A stretch of 64,000 nucleotides of DNA from Isoetes taiwanensis (taxonomy: Eukaryota; Streptophyta; Lycopodiopsida; Isoetales; Isoetaceae), in contig JAJEKV010000469.1 of NCBI GenBank assembly GCA_021234155.1, positions 1 through 64,000 of the forward strand, in the 5' to 3' direction. This document shows positions 45,721 to 57,443 of this stretch, piece by piece. The position numbers and the translations under genes were made by a program. How positions within the stretch are numbered: the stretch's first letter is position 1; the number at the start of each line of letters is the position of its first letter. The notes beneath the pieces were generated by a model. The model was given only the letters and a program-made list of their open reading frames with translations. It was not told where the DNA came from and did no database searches.

Positions 45721-46549
45721 GGCGATCATAAGGCCCGATGCTCCGGGAGCTTCTTTGGCTTTGACCTTATCAAAAAGCTTATCGCCAAAATCCTTTGTAC
45801 TTATCGCGGGGCGGGGAGGCGAGGCGTTTACGAAGCGAGGCGACTTGGATTACAAATGCTGATCACGGGATCTTATCTACTAGATCTCGTAAACTTTTGA
45901 AGAAATCTTAGAATATAGGCGAAACGAAAAGCCTCGGAAGCGAGATCAAAACGGGAAACGAAGCGAAGCAGCGAAATAAACAGCGGGAGCAAGATTGGAA
46001 GCGAGAGCTGGAACAAGCGGAAGGCTGGGACATCACTCGGAAATAATAGTCCGGGAAATATGAGACATGAAGCGGAAGCGAGAGAGCAAGAAACCGCCCG
46101 GGGCGTGGAAGCGAAAGCGAGAATAGCGGGAGGCGAATCGGGCAAATGGTGAGAGAAATGGAAATATTAGTCTGAAACTGGGCTCTGAATGAAGCGGGAA
46201 CTAGAGAGCTTAGTCCAGCAAAGAATCAAATAAAGCCAATCAATGCGTGGGTGTAGTAGTTCAAGCGAGGACCCAATACTCTTGGCATGTGAAATTTACA
46301 GCAATGAGAGGAAATTCTACAAGTATGCTTTCAAACCACCTTCTAGGAATGGCGTGCTTGTGCCCGAACACATACTATCCATGAAGCGAGGGCATTAGCA
46401 CCACAATCAAAGTTAACATGCATCGTCTCTATCCTCCCATCCTTTAACTCCAATGAAATGGAGATAAAAAATTCTTCTTGACCTTGTCAGAGGGAATAAA
46501 ACCCGTCACATGTGGGAGAGTTGAAGGAATGTCGGCCTGGAAATAGAGC
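45721..46549. other. Gag-pol spacer of the gypsy relic, GAAGCGAGA-rich
   Basis: Between the gag and RT pieces. About 45,880-46,140 has many GAAGCGAGA/GGAAGCGA-type words, which give a charged, arginine/glutamate-rich frame on the plus strand and a serine/proline/leucine-rich one on the minus strand. A protease motif (DSGA or DTGA) was not found. Confidence 0.45.
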
Positions 46550-47640
46550 TCCTACTACTTGGGCAGGGCTCGAGAATGATTTTCAAGCCCGATTTGGGCG
46601 CTTCCTGGGGCATCCATGAGCAATATGACCGGCTCCTCCACAGTAGAGGCCAAGATTAGCCTCTCTCCAATCTTTCCCGGCGGATAAAGGTCCTCGAACT
46701 CCCCGATTAATGCATAGGCTCGAATCACGGACCTGTTGGATTTTCTGAGATGGGCAAGGAAGGCATAGCTAGGGCACTTGTGTAATTGGGAAGATGACCT
46801 ACGTCTCTCACACTGCGTTGAAGATCCGATTATCACATGACTGCAAATCTTGTGGCTTCTTCCAAAGTCGAGGGTCCTCCCATAGCAACATATCTTTGAC
46901 ATCCTCCGTAACCCCTTGAAAACAATCACCGAAGTGCAACATCATCCCATGCAATATCTACCGCAATTTCACGAAATTCCGATGCATATACTGAAGCTAG
47001 ACGAGAGCCTTGCCTTAGATTGCAAAGTTTTGTGTTTTGTTGTGCGCTGACGATCGGTGTCTCCAAAGCATGCCTCGAGCTCTGTAGTGAATAAAGCAAA
47101 ATTTTGCAACTCGGGAGCCCCTTTTTCTTTCAGGGGGACAAACCAATTCAAGGCTGACCCAGAAAAAAGAGAGCCAACTAGTCCGACCTGTTCTCAATCA
47201 CGGAGAGGTACACTGTAAGGTTGGAGCCAAATAACAAAAGCGAATCTGGTTCAAAAACCACCGGGCTTGGATCTAGTGCCATCAAATTTTTTACGGCAGG
47301 CTGATCTTAGGTTCAATGACCTCTTCAGGAGCTAGAGGCTAACTCATGAGAAGCTAGCCATTCTGGAGCTCCTTATTATCAAGCTGCAACTCTTGACATA
47401 CTTGAACAAGTTCTTTGGACCTCTTTGTAATAAGGATGAAACCTCCTCCATAGAGGCGGGAATGCCCAATATGGATAAAAAGAAATCCTTAGGATCGGGC
47501 GTGCAAGAACCGGTAAAGGGATTCGGTTCAAAGCATCATGAATCTGAGAGAACACAAGGAAAATAGCGAGAAAAATACACAAGAAATCTCTGAAGAAATA
47601 TGCCAAGATCATTAAAAGAATCGATATATGAACATGAATC
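46550..47640 (-). pseudogene. Ty3/gypsy gag relic
   Basis: The minus-strand frame at 46,969-47,151 reads WFVPLKEKGAPELQNFALFT then ELEACFGDTDRQRTTKHK. This matches the gypsy gag (retrotrans_gag) core pattern W..PL.E.....L..F..F...F...FGD.D....... The upstream piece near 47.5 kb reads FEPNPFTGSC in one frame. The downstream 124-codon frame (46,555-46,929) continues without a recognisable zinc knuckle. Frame breaks are frequent. It belongs with the pol relic at 44.5-45.7 kb. Confidence 0.65.
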
Positions 47641-48060
47641 AAAGTACAATGACCCCAAAGGCAAAAGGGAACCGAGGCGGATGCCTAGAAGGCTCAAGAG
47701 TAGTGTTGAACCGGAATGGTTCGATAAGAAGGAGGTGCCTCATATATATCTAAGCCAACGGTTGGGATCATGTGCAATGGATGAGATCGGCGCCAAGTGT
47801 CGCCGCATGCATTTAGGTTCTAGAATATTCTAGAATCTCCTGGAAATAGTTCCACATATGAGAAAGACATGAAGGAATGTCTTCAACAAATATTGGTAGT
47901 GCACTTGGTAAGGGTGTGTGACTTGCAATTGGAAGATTGCGAGTTCAAATCTTGTCTCATGCAACTATCCTTTTGCATCCATGTGACGACCATCTTTTTG
48001 TACATCTGATTATAATGTTAGGTATGATACGAATATCTATATGGTAATCCTGAGATGCTA
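47575..48060. repeat. Repeat B, right copy, containing a tRNA-like segment
   Basis: Homologous to the left copy at 43,480-43,960 but with extra sequence near 47,790-47,830. TAGTGCACTTGGTAAGG (47,897-47,913) and GAGTTCAAATCTTG (47,941-47,954) look like Pol III A and B boxes at tRNA spacing. The left copy has a degraded equivalent near 43,750-43,800. A tRNA-derived SINE carried by the repeat is the likely explanation. Confidence 0.6.
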
Positions 48061-48977
48061 GTAATGGCAAAGTCACAGTTTAAAGTAATCCTTTCTTGGA
48101 TTTGGCATGGTCACCTTACGATTCGAGAAGACTCGATGACTTCGATTGTTGATTTAGAAGTGGCATCGGATGATGAAGCACTCCGTGTATGCAGCTTTGA
48201 GCCGGGTGGATGTAACTAGAGCAGGTGCGGTAAGGAATTCTATGCCCGGACGAGAGCTCAATCAAAGAGTAGCTCCACTTTAACAGGGTCACTAGCGAAG
48301 TTGCTTCGCCAAGCCAGGCGAATATTTGGGGCATCTTTAAGGGGTTCTGAGCCATATTCATGGAGGATGAGAAAAGAAAAGTTGGAAGGAGGCTTGTAGG
48401 CGTGGTGAAAATGGTCGAGCGCCGAGGCTAACTGAAGCTTCTTCTCCGTGACTATGGCGGATGGGCGCTAAGCAAAAAGATAAAAGCAAAAGATAAGCGT
48501 CACTTTATTTTGTTTTTAATTCAAAAAAAATTCAAAACTTCTTTTTGTTAAAAAAAATATACGGCGGAAATATGCGTTTTATACGTCGGCGCTGCTAGGA
48601 AAATATAGCTTTCTTTTCGAATTCTAAGACACTGGAAGTACAGCAGCGCCCATTTAGGTCTTGGGCTCTGTTGCTGCCATTTTGATCTTGGATTAGGGTA
48701 ATTGGACCGGGTGCTAAAACACGTTGGTGCAAAAATTTTGCTGATCCAAGCTACTTGGAGAAAGTTATGGCGCTTGAAACACACGACTTTTTTAACCCAC
48801 AACCTAACATGCTTACCTTACTAGTCTACACCCTCCTACTCAACTAAATTAGTCCTCCCATAACTGGGTCGACCCACATACTAACTATAGAGTTGGGATA
48901 GTTTAACCTAAGATAAGGTCTTGCCAACTAACGAGTTAGACTATGGCCAGTTCAATAATTTGATCTACTAAAATCAT
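48061..48977. other. Anonymous interior between repeat B and family A
   Basis: The minus-strand frame at 48,116-48,361 (81 codons, includes PQIFAWLGEATSLVTLLKWS) lies where a gag start would be if copy 5 is a 5' LTR, but no domain is recognisable. Confidence 0.35.
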
Positions 48978-48989
48978 GCTCTAATACCA
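48978..48989 (-). promoter_or_regulatory. Primer-binding site beside family A copy 5
   Basis: On the minus strand it reads TGGTATTAGAGC, one change from the canonical initiator-Met site, three bases from the start of copy 5. This supports family A being the LTR of a minus-strand element. Confidence 0.75.
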
Positions 48990-48992
48990 CTA

Positions 48993-49485
48993 TGACGCTC
49001 CCAGAATCTATATGATGCTGCCATCGTACAAATATAGGAATTCTCCTCTCATAGCGACTACATCACCATGGTAGGGCCCTCCGCCAAACTCGGACCACTT
49101 GGGATCGAGGAATCTGAAGGTGTCATTTGTCAGCGTCCTTTATGGAATTCTATCAGCGAAGCATATATACATGTTAGCATACAACAATCATGCTCAAATA
49201 ATATACCACCACGAAGGGTGGCCCATCCATCATCATCAACTAAATGACAATACAAGCACAAAGTAACATAAGTAGCCTACCATAACAGAGGCTACCACGG
49301 GCTCGATCTCCATGGGGTCTTGGCGGTCGGGGCCTCGGGATAACAATGAGACAATGTATAATATGGCGTTGGCTGGCATAGAACAATTGTTAGGGTAGTC
49401 CACTCCATCGCCCCTCACAGTGCACACTTTGCGGATAGGCTGAAACATGCTGGCGTGATTGTAGCTCTCAGAAGATGCAATCCCA
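48993..49485 (-). repeat. Family A repeat, copy 5 (5' LTR of a minus-strand element)
   Basis: Starts TGACGCTCCCAGAAT next to a primer-binding site and ends near AGATGCAATCCC. It shares long blocks with copy 4 and, near its end (CACACTTTGCGGATAGGCTGAA then GATGCAATCCC), with copies 1-3. Confidence 0.75.
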
Positions 49486-49880
49486 ATGGAGACTAGGGAT
49501 GTAGAAAAGGGCAGATCAAGATCAAGACTTCGTCATGAGAGGGATGGGGAAGCTTGGCGGTATCGAGAAAAAAAAAATAACTTGTTGCAGGTTACTGCAA
49601 TGAAATGTGGCGAGATCATGCTCTTATTGCGAGAAATTGTGTTCTTACAGGTGCATGTAGATTCACATTCAATGGATCAGTTAGAGCAAAGTTACCGGGT
49701 AGACCATCTTTATTTCTTTGGACCAATTGATTTCAGCATTTATGGGATACAAGAATGGAGAAGACAACAACAATCTATGGCTGGTATTGGAAATGATATA
49801 AACAAGCGAATGCATGTGTATGTTGTGGCTTTAGCGAGAGAGAAAAAGATTTGGATCAATGGATATACTCACGCAACAAA
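49486..49880. other. Lead-in to the LINE, unassigned plus-strand frame
   Basis: A 150-codon plus-strand frame (49,486-49,938) is lysine/arginine-rich at its start and shows no named domain. It runs into the LINE endonuclease region and may be a remnant of its first ORF. Confidence 0.35.
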
Positions 49881-49884
49881 GGGG

Positions 49885-51800
49885 CGATCAAGGCGGACTA
49901 AGGACATGGAAAATCAAAGGCATACCTGTGAGGACTAGTGAATGTATATGTGCACAACATGCCTCATCGAGGCGTGCGCTTCTGGCTGCTTTGAGATCAA
50001 AACTAGTTTCGATTGGGGGGTCCATGTTGTATGGTTGTGGATGGGTGACTTCAACATGGTTGAGTTGGAAGTTGATCGATGTGTGGAAGGATCAGCCATG
50101 GTCCAAGGCTTTGAATGTGAATAGTGGTGGCACTTGATCCATGATTGTTGATTTGTAGAGGTGGATGGCGATCCTAGTTACATTTGGTGCAATGGTTGGC
50201 TTGGAGCTGGTAAAGCACATCTCGCATCATGATGGGGATATTATAATGCATTGGCATCTACATATTTGCCTAATTTCTCACACAAAAACATGCTTGATAA
50301 TTCTTTTTTGATTACAATCCATTGTTTTCTCTTGCTCTCGGGATCGACGCTGCAATAGGATGAAGGTTTAATTCAAATTAAACATTTCATCCTTGAAGAA
50401 TAGGGGAGTTTAAGAATGGATCTTGACAAATTTGGACCTCGATTATGTGAAAAGGAAAGGAATTGCAAGGATTATTGATGCCCTAGCTCTTGTGAAGTCC
50501 TTTGCTAAAAATTGGGGGGGCCGTCCCTGGGGTTTTGCTAATCGAGGGATTCTAATTGCTCTTCACCAATAGTTAGTGGCTTTTGCGAGGGTTTGTTGTA
50601 CCATTGGATGCCCAAATGGAAGCTGATTCTTGCTAGTATTAAATAGATGGAAGTTGAACAAGTTCATCATGTTCGAAGTCAAAGTGGGCTTGCAATGGGC
50701 AAAAATCGAGCCAAGCTTCTGCGATGGTATCTCTCAAGTTCAAGTTGGTCCTCTCATTTCGATCCACGGGCATCTTAATTTCTTCATATGACCCGTCTCT
50801 ACTTCTTTTCCTTCTTGTCGCCCTTCCCTTCCGGCAAGATTTTCAAGAGGCATTGCTTATTAAAGGTCCATCCTATTGTATATGAGGAGCAAAAAGCTTG
50901 TTTAGAAGCGAGATTACAATAAATGATTTGGCGGATACTAATTTCCTTCTAAAGAGAAAGAAAAAAAAGAAAGAAATAGAAAGATTTTTCTTGTCCACCC
51001 AGGAGAGGAAAGTATCATGGAATTGATGGTATTATTGTGGAGTTCCTTCAAACATTTTGGGATTGCGTTGATGATGATGTAATGCGATGCCTTTCAAGTT
51101 TTCAGAGGCAAAGGCTCTAGACAAATTATTATCTCAGCTTACATTTCTCTCGTTCCCAAATTTAAGGAACCTTTATCAATTTTAAATTGATGGCCCCATT
51201 ACTTTTCTATGGTTTGTATATAAAATCTTTTGCTAAAGCTTATGCACAAAAGCTTGAGCCATTCTTGTTGATTCCATCCTCTACATAGTAAAGATTTTTG
51301 CCACAACATTGCATATTGAACAATGTAGTTCCTGCTTATGAAGAAGGTATTTATTGAGCTCAACTTCAAGTTTATGAAATAATATATCTAAAGCCCGGAC
51401 TTTGAAAGAGCATACGACGGTGTCGACTAGACCTTCCTAGAGAAATATCCCTTACACTTGGGTTTTGGCTTTTAGCCCAATTCACGACTATTGTCATGAG
51501 ATTTCATTATTTTGCTGCGCTCTTCTATTCTCTTCAAAGAGGAACCCTCCCAGCATTCTTGCAAGTGGGTCATGGTATTCATCGGGGTTGCCCATTGGCT
51601 CCCTTGTTGTTCTGATTATGGCAGAGGTTTGCCGGATATTCTCTCTTATTTCGGGAAAAATTGCGCATAGACTTCCCTCTGAACAATAGGTTGCAAAATA
51701 TTTCTAATCAATATCACCGGATGACACTTTTTTTTTTAGGGCAAATGAGCAAAATCTAAAAAATGCCATCTCGTTGCTAGATTCTTTTTCTCTAACATTT
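49885..51800 (+). pseudogene. LINE (non-LTR retrotransposon) with endonuclease and reverse transcriptase pieces
   Basis: The endonuclease would nick the target and the reverse transcriptase would copy RNA at the nick. Plus-strand frames give WLWMGDFNMVELEVDR (GDFN core of the apurinic-type endonuclease, near 50,030-50,090). RT pieces follow: LVPKFKEPLSI and AKAYAQKLEPF (51.15-51.27 kb), DFERAYDGVD (near 51.40 kb, first catalytic block), GHGIHRGCPLAPLLFLIMAEV (51.57-51.63 kb) and PDDTFFF with NLKNAISLLDSFSL (near 51.71-51.80 kb). The order and wording fit plant L1-type elements. There are many frame breaks. The RT stops abruptly at 51,800 where an LTR begins, so a later element is inserted in it. 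Confidence 0.85.
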
Positions 51801-52900
51801 TGTAACGAGCTTGGCGGATTAGCGTGGGCATGTAATTTACATTTTATTATTGATGCTTATGGAGAATATTTTAATTGATCATTACATGAGAAATACATAC
51901 TATGTATGAGGAGTTTATACTAAATTCATGTGATAAAACCAAAGGGCATCAGTTTCTATGAGGGTTTCTAGAAGGAGGCAGAAGGAGTAATTTTTGGGCA
52001 GTTTTGCTGGCCAAAATTTGGAGCATCATTTTTTGGCAACCCGAGATCCAATTCAAGTAATTCTTACTTTGTTGGAAAGGTTTTCAAAGCAGCTTTCCGG
52101 ATTGAGTCTGATAAGGCCAAAATTCATCCGTATGAAGGAGATATGGCAGAAAGAGTGAAGCATTATATGCATAAGCATAGACATAGTTAGTAACAATTGA
52201 GTTTGATTCCAAACTATATGTATGGCAAATTCGTCCTATGGTTGATACACTTAGCTTATGTAACATACATCTTTAACTTTGTTTATTATATATATCAAGC
52301 TATGCAAGTTTGGAAAGATATGAGGTGGTTTGTGTACGATAAACCATTTGGCACTTGAGTATTGAGGCAGCTTGTGCTTGTTAAGGCCATAGTAGTGTCA
52401 TGAAAGGATCTTCATTTCATGTTAAGTGTTCTTTTTTTTGTATGATTAAGATGCCACATATAAAGAAGCCTATTTATAAACGAAAAGTATTTATTGGTGA
52501 GATATCTCTATGGGTATGCCGGAATCGTAATACGAGTTGGTTGCCTCTTGGAATTATTTTGAGCTGCATTTTCTTATTTAATTCAAGTAAAGCTTTCCAT
52601 GCATGTTACAGATCATGTAACATAGTTAATTTTGAAGAAGCACCTTAATGTATTCCATTTAGTGAGATAAATGGCATCTGGGTGATGTTCAGAGCAGGCA
52701 TAAGTAGTCAAGATTATTTATCATGAGCATGAGCTATTTAGGACAAGTGCTTAATTGATGTTGTGAAGGACTTCAAGACATATATGATTTATTGGCATAA
52801 GTGGTTCACAATGATATGTTGAGGAGGAGGAGGAGGAGGAGGAGGAGGAGGAGGAGGAGGAGGAGGAGGAGGAGGAGGAGGAGGAGGAGAGTTCCTGCAT
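51801..52900 (+). repeat. 5' LTR of a second tiny-interior LTR element (element 2)
   Basis: Starts TGTAACGAGCTTGG in the middle of LINE coding sequence. It matches the 3' LTR at 53,259 over about 360 bp (TACATGAGAAATACATACTATGTATGAGG, CCAAAGGGCATCAGTTTC, TTTGGAGCATCAT, CTTACTTTGTTGGAAAG, GGAGATATGGCAGAAAGAGTGAAG). It is related to element 1 through TTTGGAGCATCAT and CCGAGATC. The match is lost after about 52,165. The far end is set by the primer-binding-like site at 52,905. Confidence 0.65.
52821..52890 (+). repeat. AGG microsatellite, about 23 units
   Basis: An uninterrupted AGG/GGA run of 70 bases at the end of the presumed 5' LTR of element 2. Length is likely to be polymorphic. Confidence 0.97.
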
Positions 52901-52904
52901 TGAT

Positions 52905-53258
52905 TGGTATCAAGCTTGTAATTTCATTTGTTACAATGCATGTATGCTTTTCATTCAACTAAGGAATTATGGTGATCCAATGGGGAAATGGAAGTCTAGC
53001 TGGGTTTGATTCCTTGGGATAGAGATTTTAATGTTTGAAGAAGATTGAGGCAGTATAAGCAAGCCCCCTCAACTCATTGATTATGTAGGAAGAAATTATT
53101 ATATTCATGACAGCTAGCAAGGGAAGAAAGAAAGATTATGGTGATAAGTTGGCATTATTATATCGTTGGACATGAAGGTTTAATTCTATGATCGATTGGA
53201 TACTCCATCATTTTGCAACGACCCATGAGGACATGGGTTAAATTTTAGAAGGGGAGAA
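52905..53258 (+). mobile_element. Internal region of element 2, about 355 bp, no pol genes
   Basis: Starts with TGGTATCAAGCT, similar to the initiator-Met primer-binding site, and ends with TTTTAGAAGGGGAGAA, a polypurine tract at 53,243-53,258. Just before the tract lies CCCATGAGGACATGGGTTAAATT, almost identical to the same position in element 1. No protein motif is present. The element is non-autonomous with a very small interior. Confidence 0.6.
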
Positions 53259-53660
53259 TGTAACGAGCTTGGCCCTTTAGCAGGCACGTAATTTACATTT
53301 CATTATTGATGCTTATGAATAGAATATTCTAATTGATCATTACATGAGAAATACATACTATGTATGAGGAGTTTATACTAAATTCATGTGACAAAACCAA
53401 AGGGCATCAGTTTCTATGAGGGTTTCTGGAAGGAGGCAGAAGGAATAATTTTTGGGAAGTTTCTTTGGCGAAATTTGGAGCATCATATCTTGGCAATCGA
53501 GATCAATTCGGGTAATTCTTACTTTGTTGGAAAGATTTTGAAATCAGCTTTCGGATTACGATAAGGCGAAATTCATCTGTATGAAGGAGATATGGCAGAA
53601 AGAGTGAAGCTGTATCAGAATTGACCGCACCATTGTATCTCTTTGTGCAGCTTGAGTCCT
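53259..53660 (+). repeat. 3' LTR of element 2 (recognisable part)
   Basis: Starts TGTAACGAGCTTGG directly after the polypurine tract and matches the 51,801 LTR to about 53,610. It then continues with TCAGAATTGACCGCACCATTGTATCT, matching element 1's LTR (TCAGAATTGACTGCACTATGTATCT). The end is not defined and may lie under or beyond the hAT insertion at 54.17 kb. Confidence 0.65.
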
Positions 53661-54160
53661 GGAGTCTAGGAGCTGAAAGGAGGGGATATTTTGAGAAGAA
53701 AACAGGTACAAGAGTCAAAGGATTGTTATTGAAGTGGTTCTCGAGGTGGGTGGTTTTAAAACACACCAAGGGAAGCTTAGATTGCTTAGATTGTTCTTGT
53801 TGTTGAAAGAGAATCATGATTTAATAATTGATTTAAGAGAATAAAGGATGAATGTGATAATGTGGGATTGAATGTCCTTTGTCACATTGGTATAAAAGAG
53901 GAAGTAAGAACTAAGCTAAGCTTATTGTAAGAAGTCTGGGAATAATCCTTAGATTTGTAGATAGTAGGGCGGACCTTGTATATAGTAAACGGGATCCTGG
54001 CAACAACAATATAGAGATTGTTCTGCTTGGAGAAGCCAAAACTTAATTGGAACCTTGAGATCATGTAGCTTATGGGGGCTGCATGGAGGTTCTAACAAGG
54101 GCGGAAAAGGCGCCATCGACTCCATGACACAAGAAGCTAATTTAGAAGATAAGCAGAGAT
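53661..54160. other. Anonymous DNA before the hAT element
   Basis: Possibly the rest of the 3' LTR of element 2. No gene recognised. Confidence 0.4.
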
Positions 54161-54184
54161 GTATATGCGGTGACATGACACGTC

Positions 54185-54260
54185 ATACGGAAATGAATAC
54201 GGGGACCCAAAAATGAATACGGAATACGAATACGTGAAATATGCATACGGAGAATACGGA
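54185..54260. repeat. Left subterminal GAATACGG array of the hAT element
   Basis: Five or more near copies of GAATACGG or CATACGG within about 75 bp, mostly in one orientation. Directly next to it, GGAATATTCT-CTT-AGAATATTCC (54,258-54,280) is a perfect 10-bp inverted repeat. Confidence 0.85.
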
Positions 54261-54385
54261 ATATTCTCTTAGAATATTCCATAAAATATCATATTTGTAC
54301 TTGATCTTTTCAGCTTAATCTCTATTTTTAAATATGAAAACTGTAAATTCTTCTATTGCAATAATAACAACATTAAGGGAAGAAA

Positions 54386-54480
54386 ACATAAAAGTTTATC
54401 ATATTAAAACATAAAAGTAACTCAAAAGTTAAAAGTCAAGTTTATCATATTATAAAACATAAAAGTAACTCAAAAGTTTT
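54386..54480. repeat. Short AT-rich tandem duplication inside the hAT element
   Basis: The block GTTTATCATATT then AAAACATAAAAGTAACTCAAAAGTT occurs twice, about 45-50 bp apart, between the left array and the end of the transposase gene. Confidence 0.7.
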
Positions 54481-54559
54481 GTTACGTCACATCACCATAG
54501 TTTATATGTAGACAAGATTTTATAAACCAACATAGAAAGGATATGATCTTTGTCACTCT

Positions 54560-57217
54560 AGGTAGAGAGGATGGAACAAATTCAACATCGGCCGGTGGGG
54601 CTATAATCATGATCCTCTCCATGAACTTCACCATACTAAGAACCACTACCAACATTCCCTACTTCCTCCAAAGATCCACTAGTGCTTCCCACTTCCAAAT
54701 TTCCTTGACATGCTCAATTGTTTCAGCGTCATCATCATAATCATCATCTCCATCGGTGCCCCATGTTAGCAATTGTTACGGCTCGGAATGCTAGCTTTCT
54801 TGCCCAAACCAGCGTACATTCGGGAAGGACTTTTCTTTGCAGACTCTGTTCTCATTACGAAGTTTCAAATTATGTGCAACAAATACAAGAGCACTTCGAT
54901 CTCTGCGGCAACATTCTAATGCCCCTTTTCCCATCACGTCACATGCTCAAATGTACTAAATAACCTCTCAAGCGAGGAAGAGCTAGCACACCGACACAAT
55001 AATTTACTGTGCAATATCCCCGCAATTGTGGCATATCATAACAATTTTTATTTACCACCAAGTACCCGAACTTTCTTTGTAAACTTATCTTTTTGTGCAT
55101 CGGGAAATGAAGATCTCCCTTCTTTTCTATGAAAAAGAAGGGCTTGACTTTCACTGTCTCTCCACATCATCCCTAGGAGCAAGTTGAAAAAGATAATTAT
55201 CCCAATAAGCACGAACGAGTGCCATTTCTAAAGGGAGGACCTCCTTGATATTAGGGATCCAAATAGTATCTTTGCGGCAAGGATAGGAGTTTGGTAGTCA
55301 AACCTCCTCTTATTAAACAATTCCCTCAATGTTTGACACTTCTCCTCATCTTTCTCCTTCACTTCAAAGAAGCATGCAATTGATCTAAAGCGGCATAAAC
55401 CTTACCAATGCAAGGAGCGGTCCATCAACAAGGCGCCAAAACTAACATCGGCTCCAAAACATCCACAATATGTGCCACTTCTACCCAATAGCTATCATCA
55501 AAAACAATTTGATAGCAATCTTTTCCTACAAAATAAATAACAAGTTATATAAGTTCCTTACCTATAATGTTTAATGTGTTATCCTACGAAATGAAACCAT
55601 AAAAAAGATAATAAGTAAAGAATTAAGGAATTAAATCCATTACCTTTTTTGTTTTTGCTTTCTGGTAACTTGCGGTAATCAGTATGCACAAAAAGATGCT
55701 TCAACTCATCTCTCAACTTCATTACAAGCGCTCAAGCATGATGAAGTTGTAGCCAAATCTTGTTTCACTGTATCTAAGGAGGCCCTTACCATTATGCTCC
55801 TTCTTTGTGAGCTCAAGGAAAAGGTCCTTCACCTTTGAATGACGCCAAATGAAAGTAACTAGTGTGTTCCCTTTCTCAATGAGACCACTTACATAAGGCA
55901 ATCCTCCAACATCTTTCATGAAGTTGTTGATACAATGAGCCATACATGGAGTAAAAAAAATGCCTCCTAGTTCTTCATCCGCCTCTATGAGTTTGCCTAC
56001 AAGCAACCAAGCAAATTAATTGCATGCAACTAATGCAAGAAAGCTTACTAAATCGCAAATGGTCATCCTAAATAATAACATAAAACAATAGCTTCATTAA
56101 ACAAAACGAAATTTAAAACTTTAATACCTGCAGCACGATTTGCAACCTCCCCATCGGCTACAATATGCACCACATTCTCCTTACCCACTTTTTTTATACT
56201 TTCCTTCCAAACTCGAGCAAGATTAACAGCTGATTTTCCTCCTTTTGTGATATCATGGGTCTCTCTGAAAGTATGCTCGTCCTCTACAATATGCAACACA
56301 TCCCTCAAGCACTTCGCCCTATCGGTCCACCGTCAAATATCAACGTAACCCCCAATCCTTCCATGAAGCCCGAAATCACTAAGCTCATCTTCCACTTTCT
56401 TTACCTTCCGCTCTAGAATCTTCACCTAAGCGCTTCACTTGAAGGAGAATCGGCTCCACGCCCATATTCTCCTGCCTTTTTTGTATCATGGCTTTGAAGA
56501 ATGGATTTCTAGCATGAGCGAAAGGAACATCACAACAATAAAAATAATCCCCAATAGCATCCACGCAACTCCTCTCTCTTTTTCTTTCTCTACTAGGCGG
56601 CTTAATATCTTGTTGCATCATTTTCACGGTGGTCTTGGTGGTCTGCAATAGCTTGTGATGTCACCACTACTTTCGAAGGAGGTGGAGCATAATCCATGTC
56701 TTCATCCTCAACTACTCTCTGCTTCTTCTTGATCCAATATCAAAATCATAACCCAGCGGCTGACAAATGTGGCCTCTCTTCTTTGCTTTTCTATTAGTGA
56801 CAATGGCATCAATTTGATCGCCATTTCCTTTAACTCAATTCTTTTGTCCTCGGGAATTCCTGCACATGGTAGAATATCATGTCCCTTTTCACCAAGTAAG
56901 TGTCCTGCACTCTATTAATAGCGAAGTTCTTTGCATGGGACAATATTTGCATCTCACACTTTTCCCCCCTCTCCTTCCAGGTTTTCCCTTTTCGCGATTC
57001 AATGACATTCACTTCCTCCCACCAATCACTTTGTTGTGGCCCTTCACCTTTCTTTCTCTTACTACTAGAGCTAGTTCTTGAAGCACTTGTATCACCTAAA
57101 ATGAATTTAAAATAATAACTCAACAATCATAACAAAAGCATTGTTATTTTCAAGAAGAAACAAACCAATCCAAAGCAAAAGCATACCTTGTGACTCTCCT
57201 CCTACTAATGAGTCCAT
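54560..57217 (-). CDS. hAT transposase (DUF659 plus hAT dimerisation domain), multi-exon, probably degraded
   Basis: Cut-and-paste transposase acting in the nucleus on the element's own ends. Start ATG at 57,217 (MDSLVGGESQ). Intron 1 spans 57,096-57,186 (GT..AG), then GDTSASRTSSSSKRKK, a likely nuclear signal. A weak BED-finger-like stretch (KCEMQILSHAKNFAINRVQ) lacks the second cysteine of its pair. The DUF659 core follows: GGYVDI, WTDR (about 56.3 kb), NVVHIVADGEVANRAAG. Intron 2 (55,997-56,127) leads to KLIEADEELGG, FFTPCMAHCINNFMKDVGG and RYSETRFGYNF. Intron 3 (55,526-55,643) leads to YQIVFDDSYWVEVAHIVDVL. The dimerisation region near 54.83-54.99 kb (SLERLFSTFEHV, ALVFVAHNLKLRNENR) is frameshifted. 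Splice sites look good while several exons carry breaks, so activity is doubtful. Confidence 0.8.
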
Positions 57218-57443
57218 TTCTATGAAGCAAGCGGTCGTAAAATTCAGCATACAAATGAATTCACTTGAAGCAAGCGATTAAGTAAAATTGCATACAAATG
57301 AATTGGTATACAATAGTTCGTATTTTCTTGATCTTTGCAAGAATGGAATGATAGAAAAACATCTTAGAAGGTTGGCGGTGAGATAAATATGAAGGTTGGT
57401 TGGAACTCTGATTGTCATATGTTTTGTTATGTATATATGTGCA

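Noticed and set aside
52821-52890. Possible CRISPR-like or regulatory array
   Set aside because: It is a plain AGG microsatellite without spacers.
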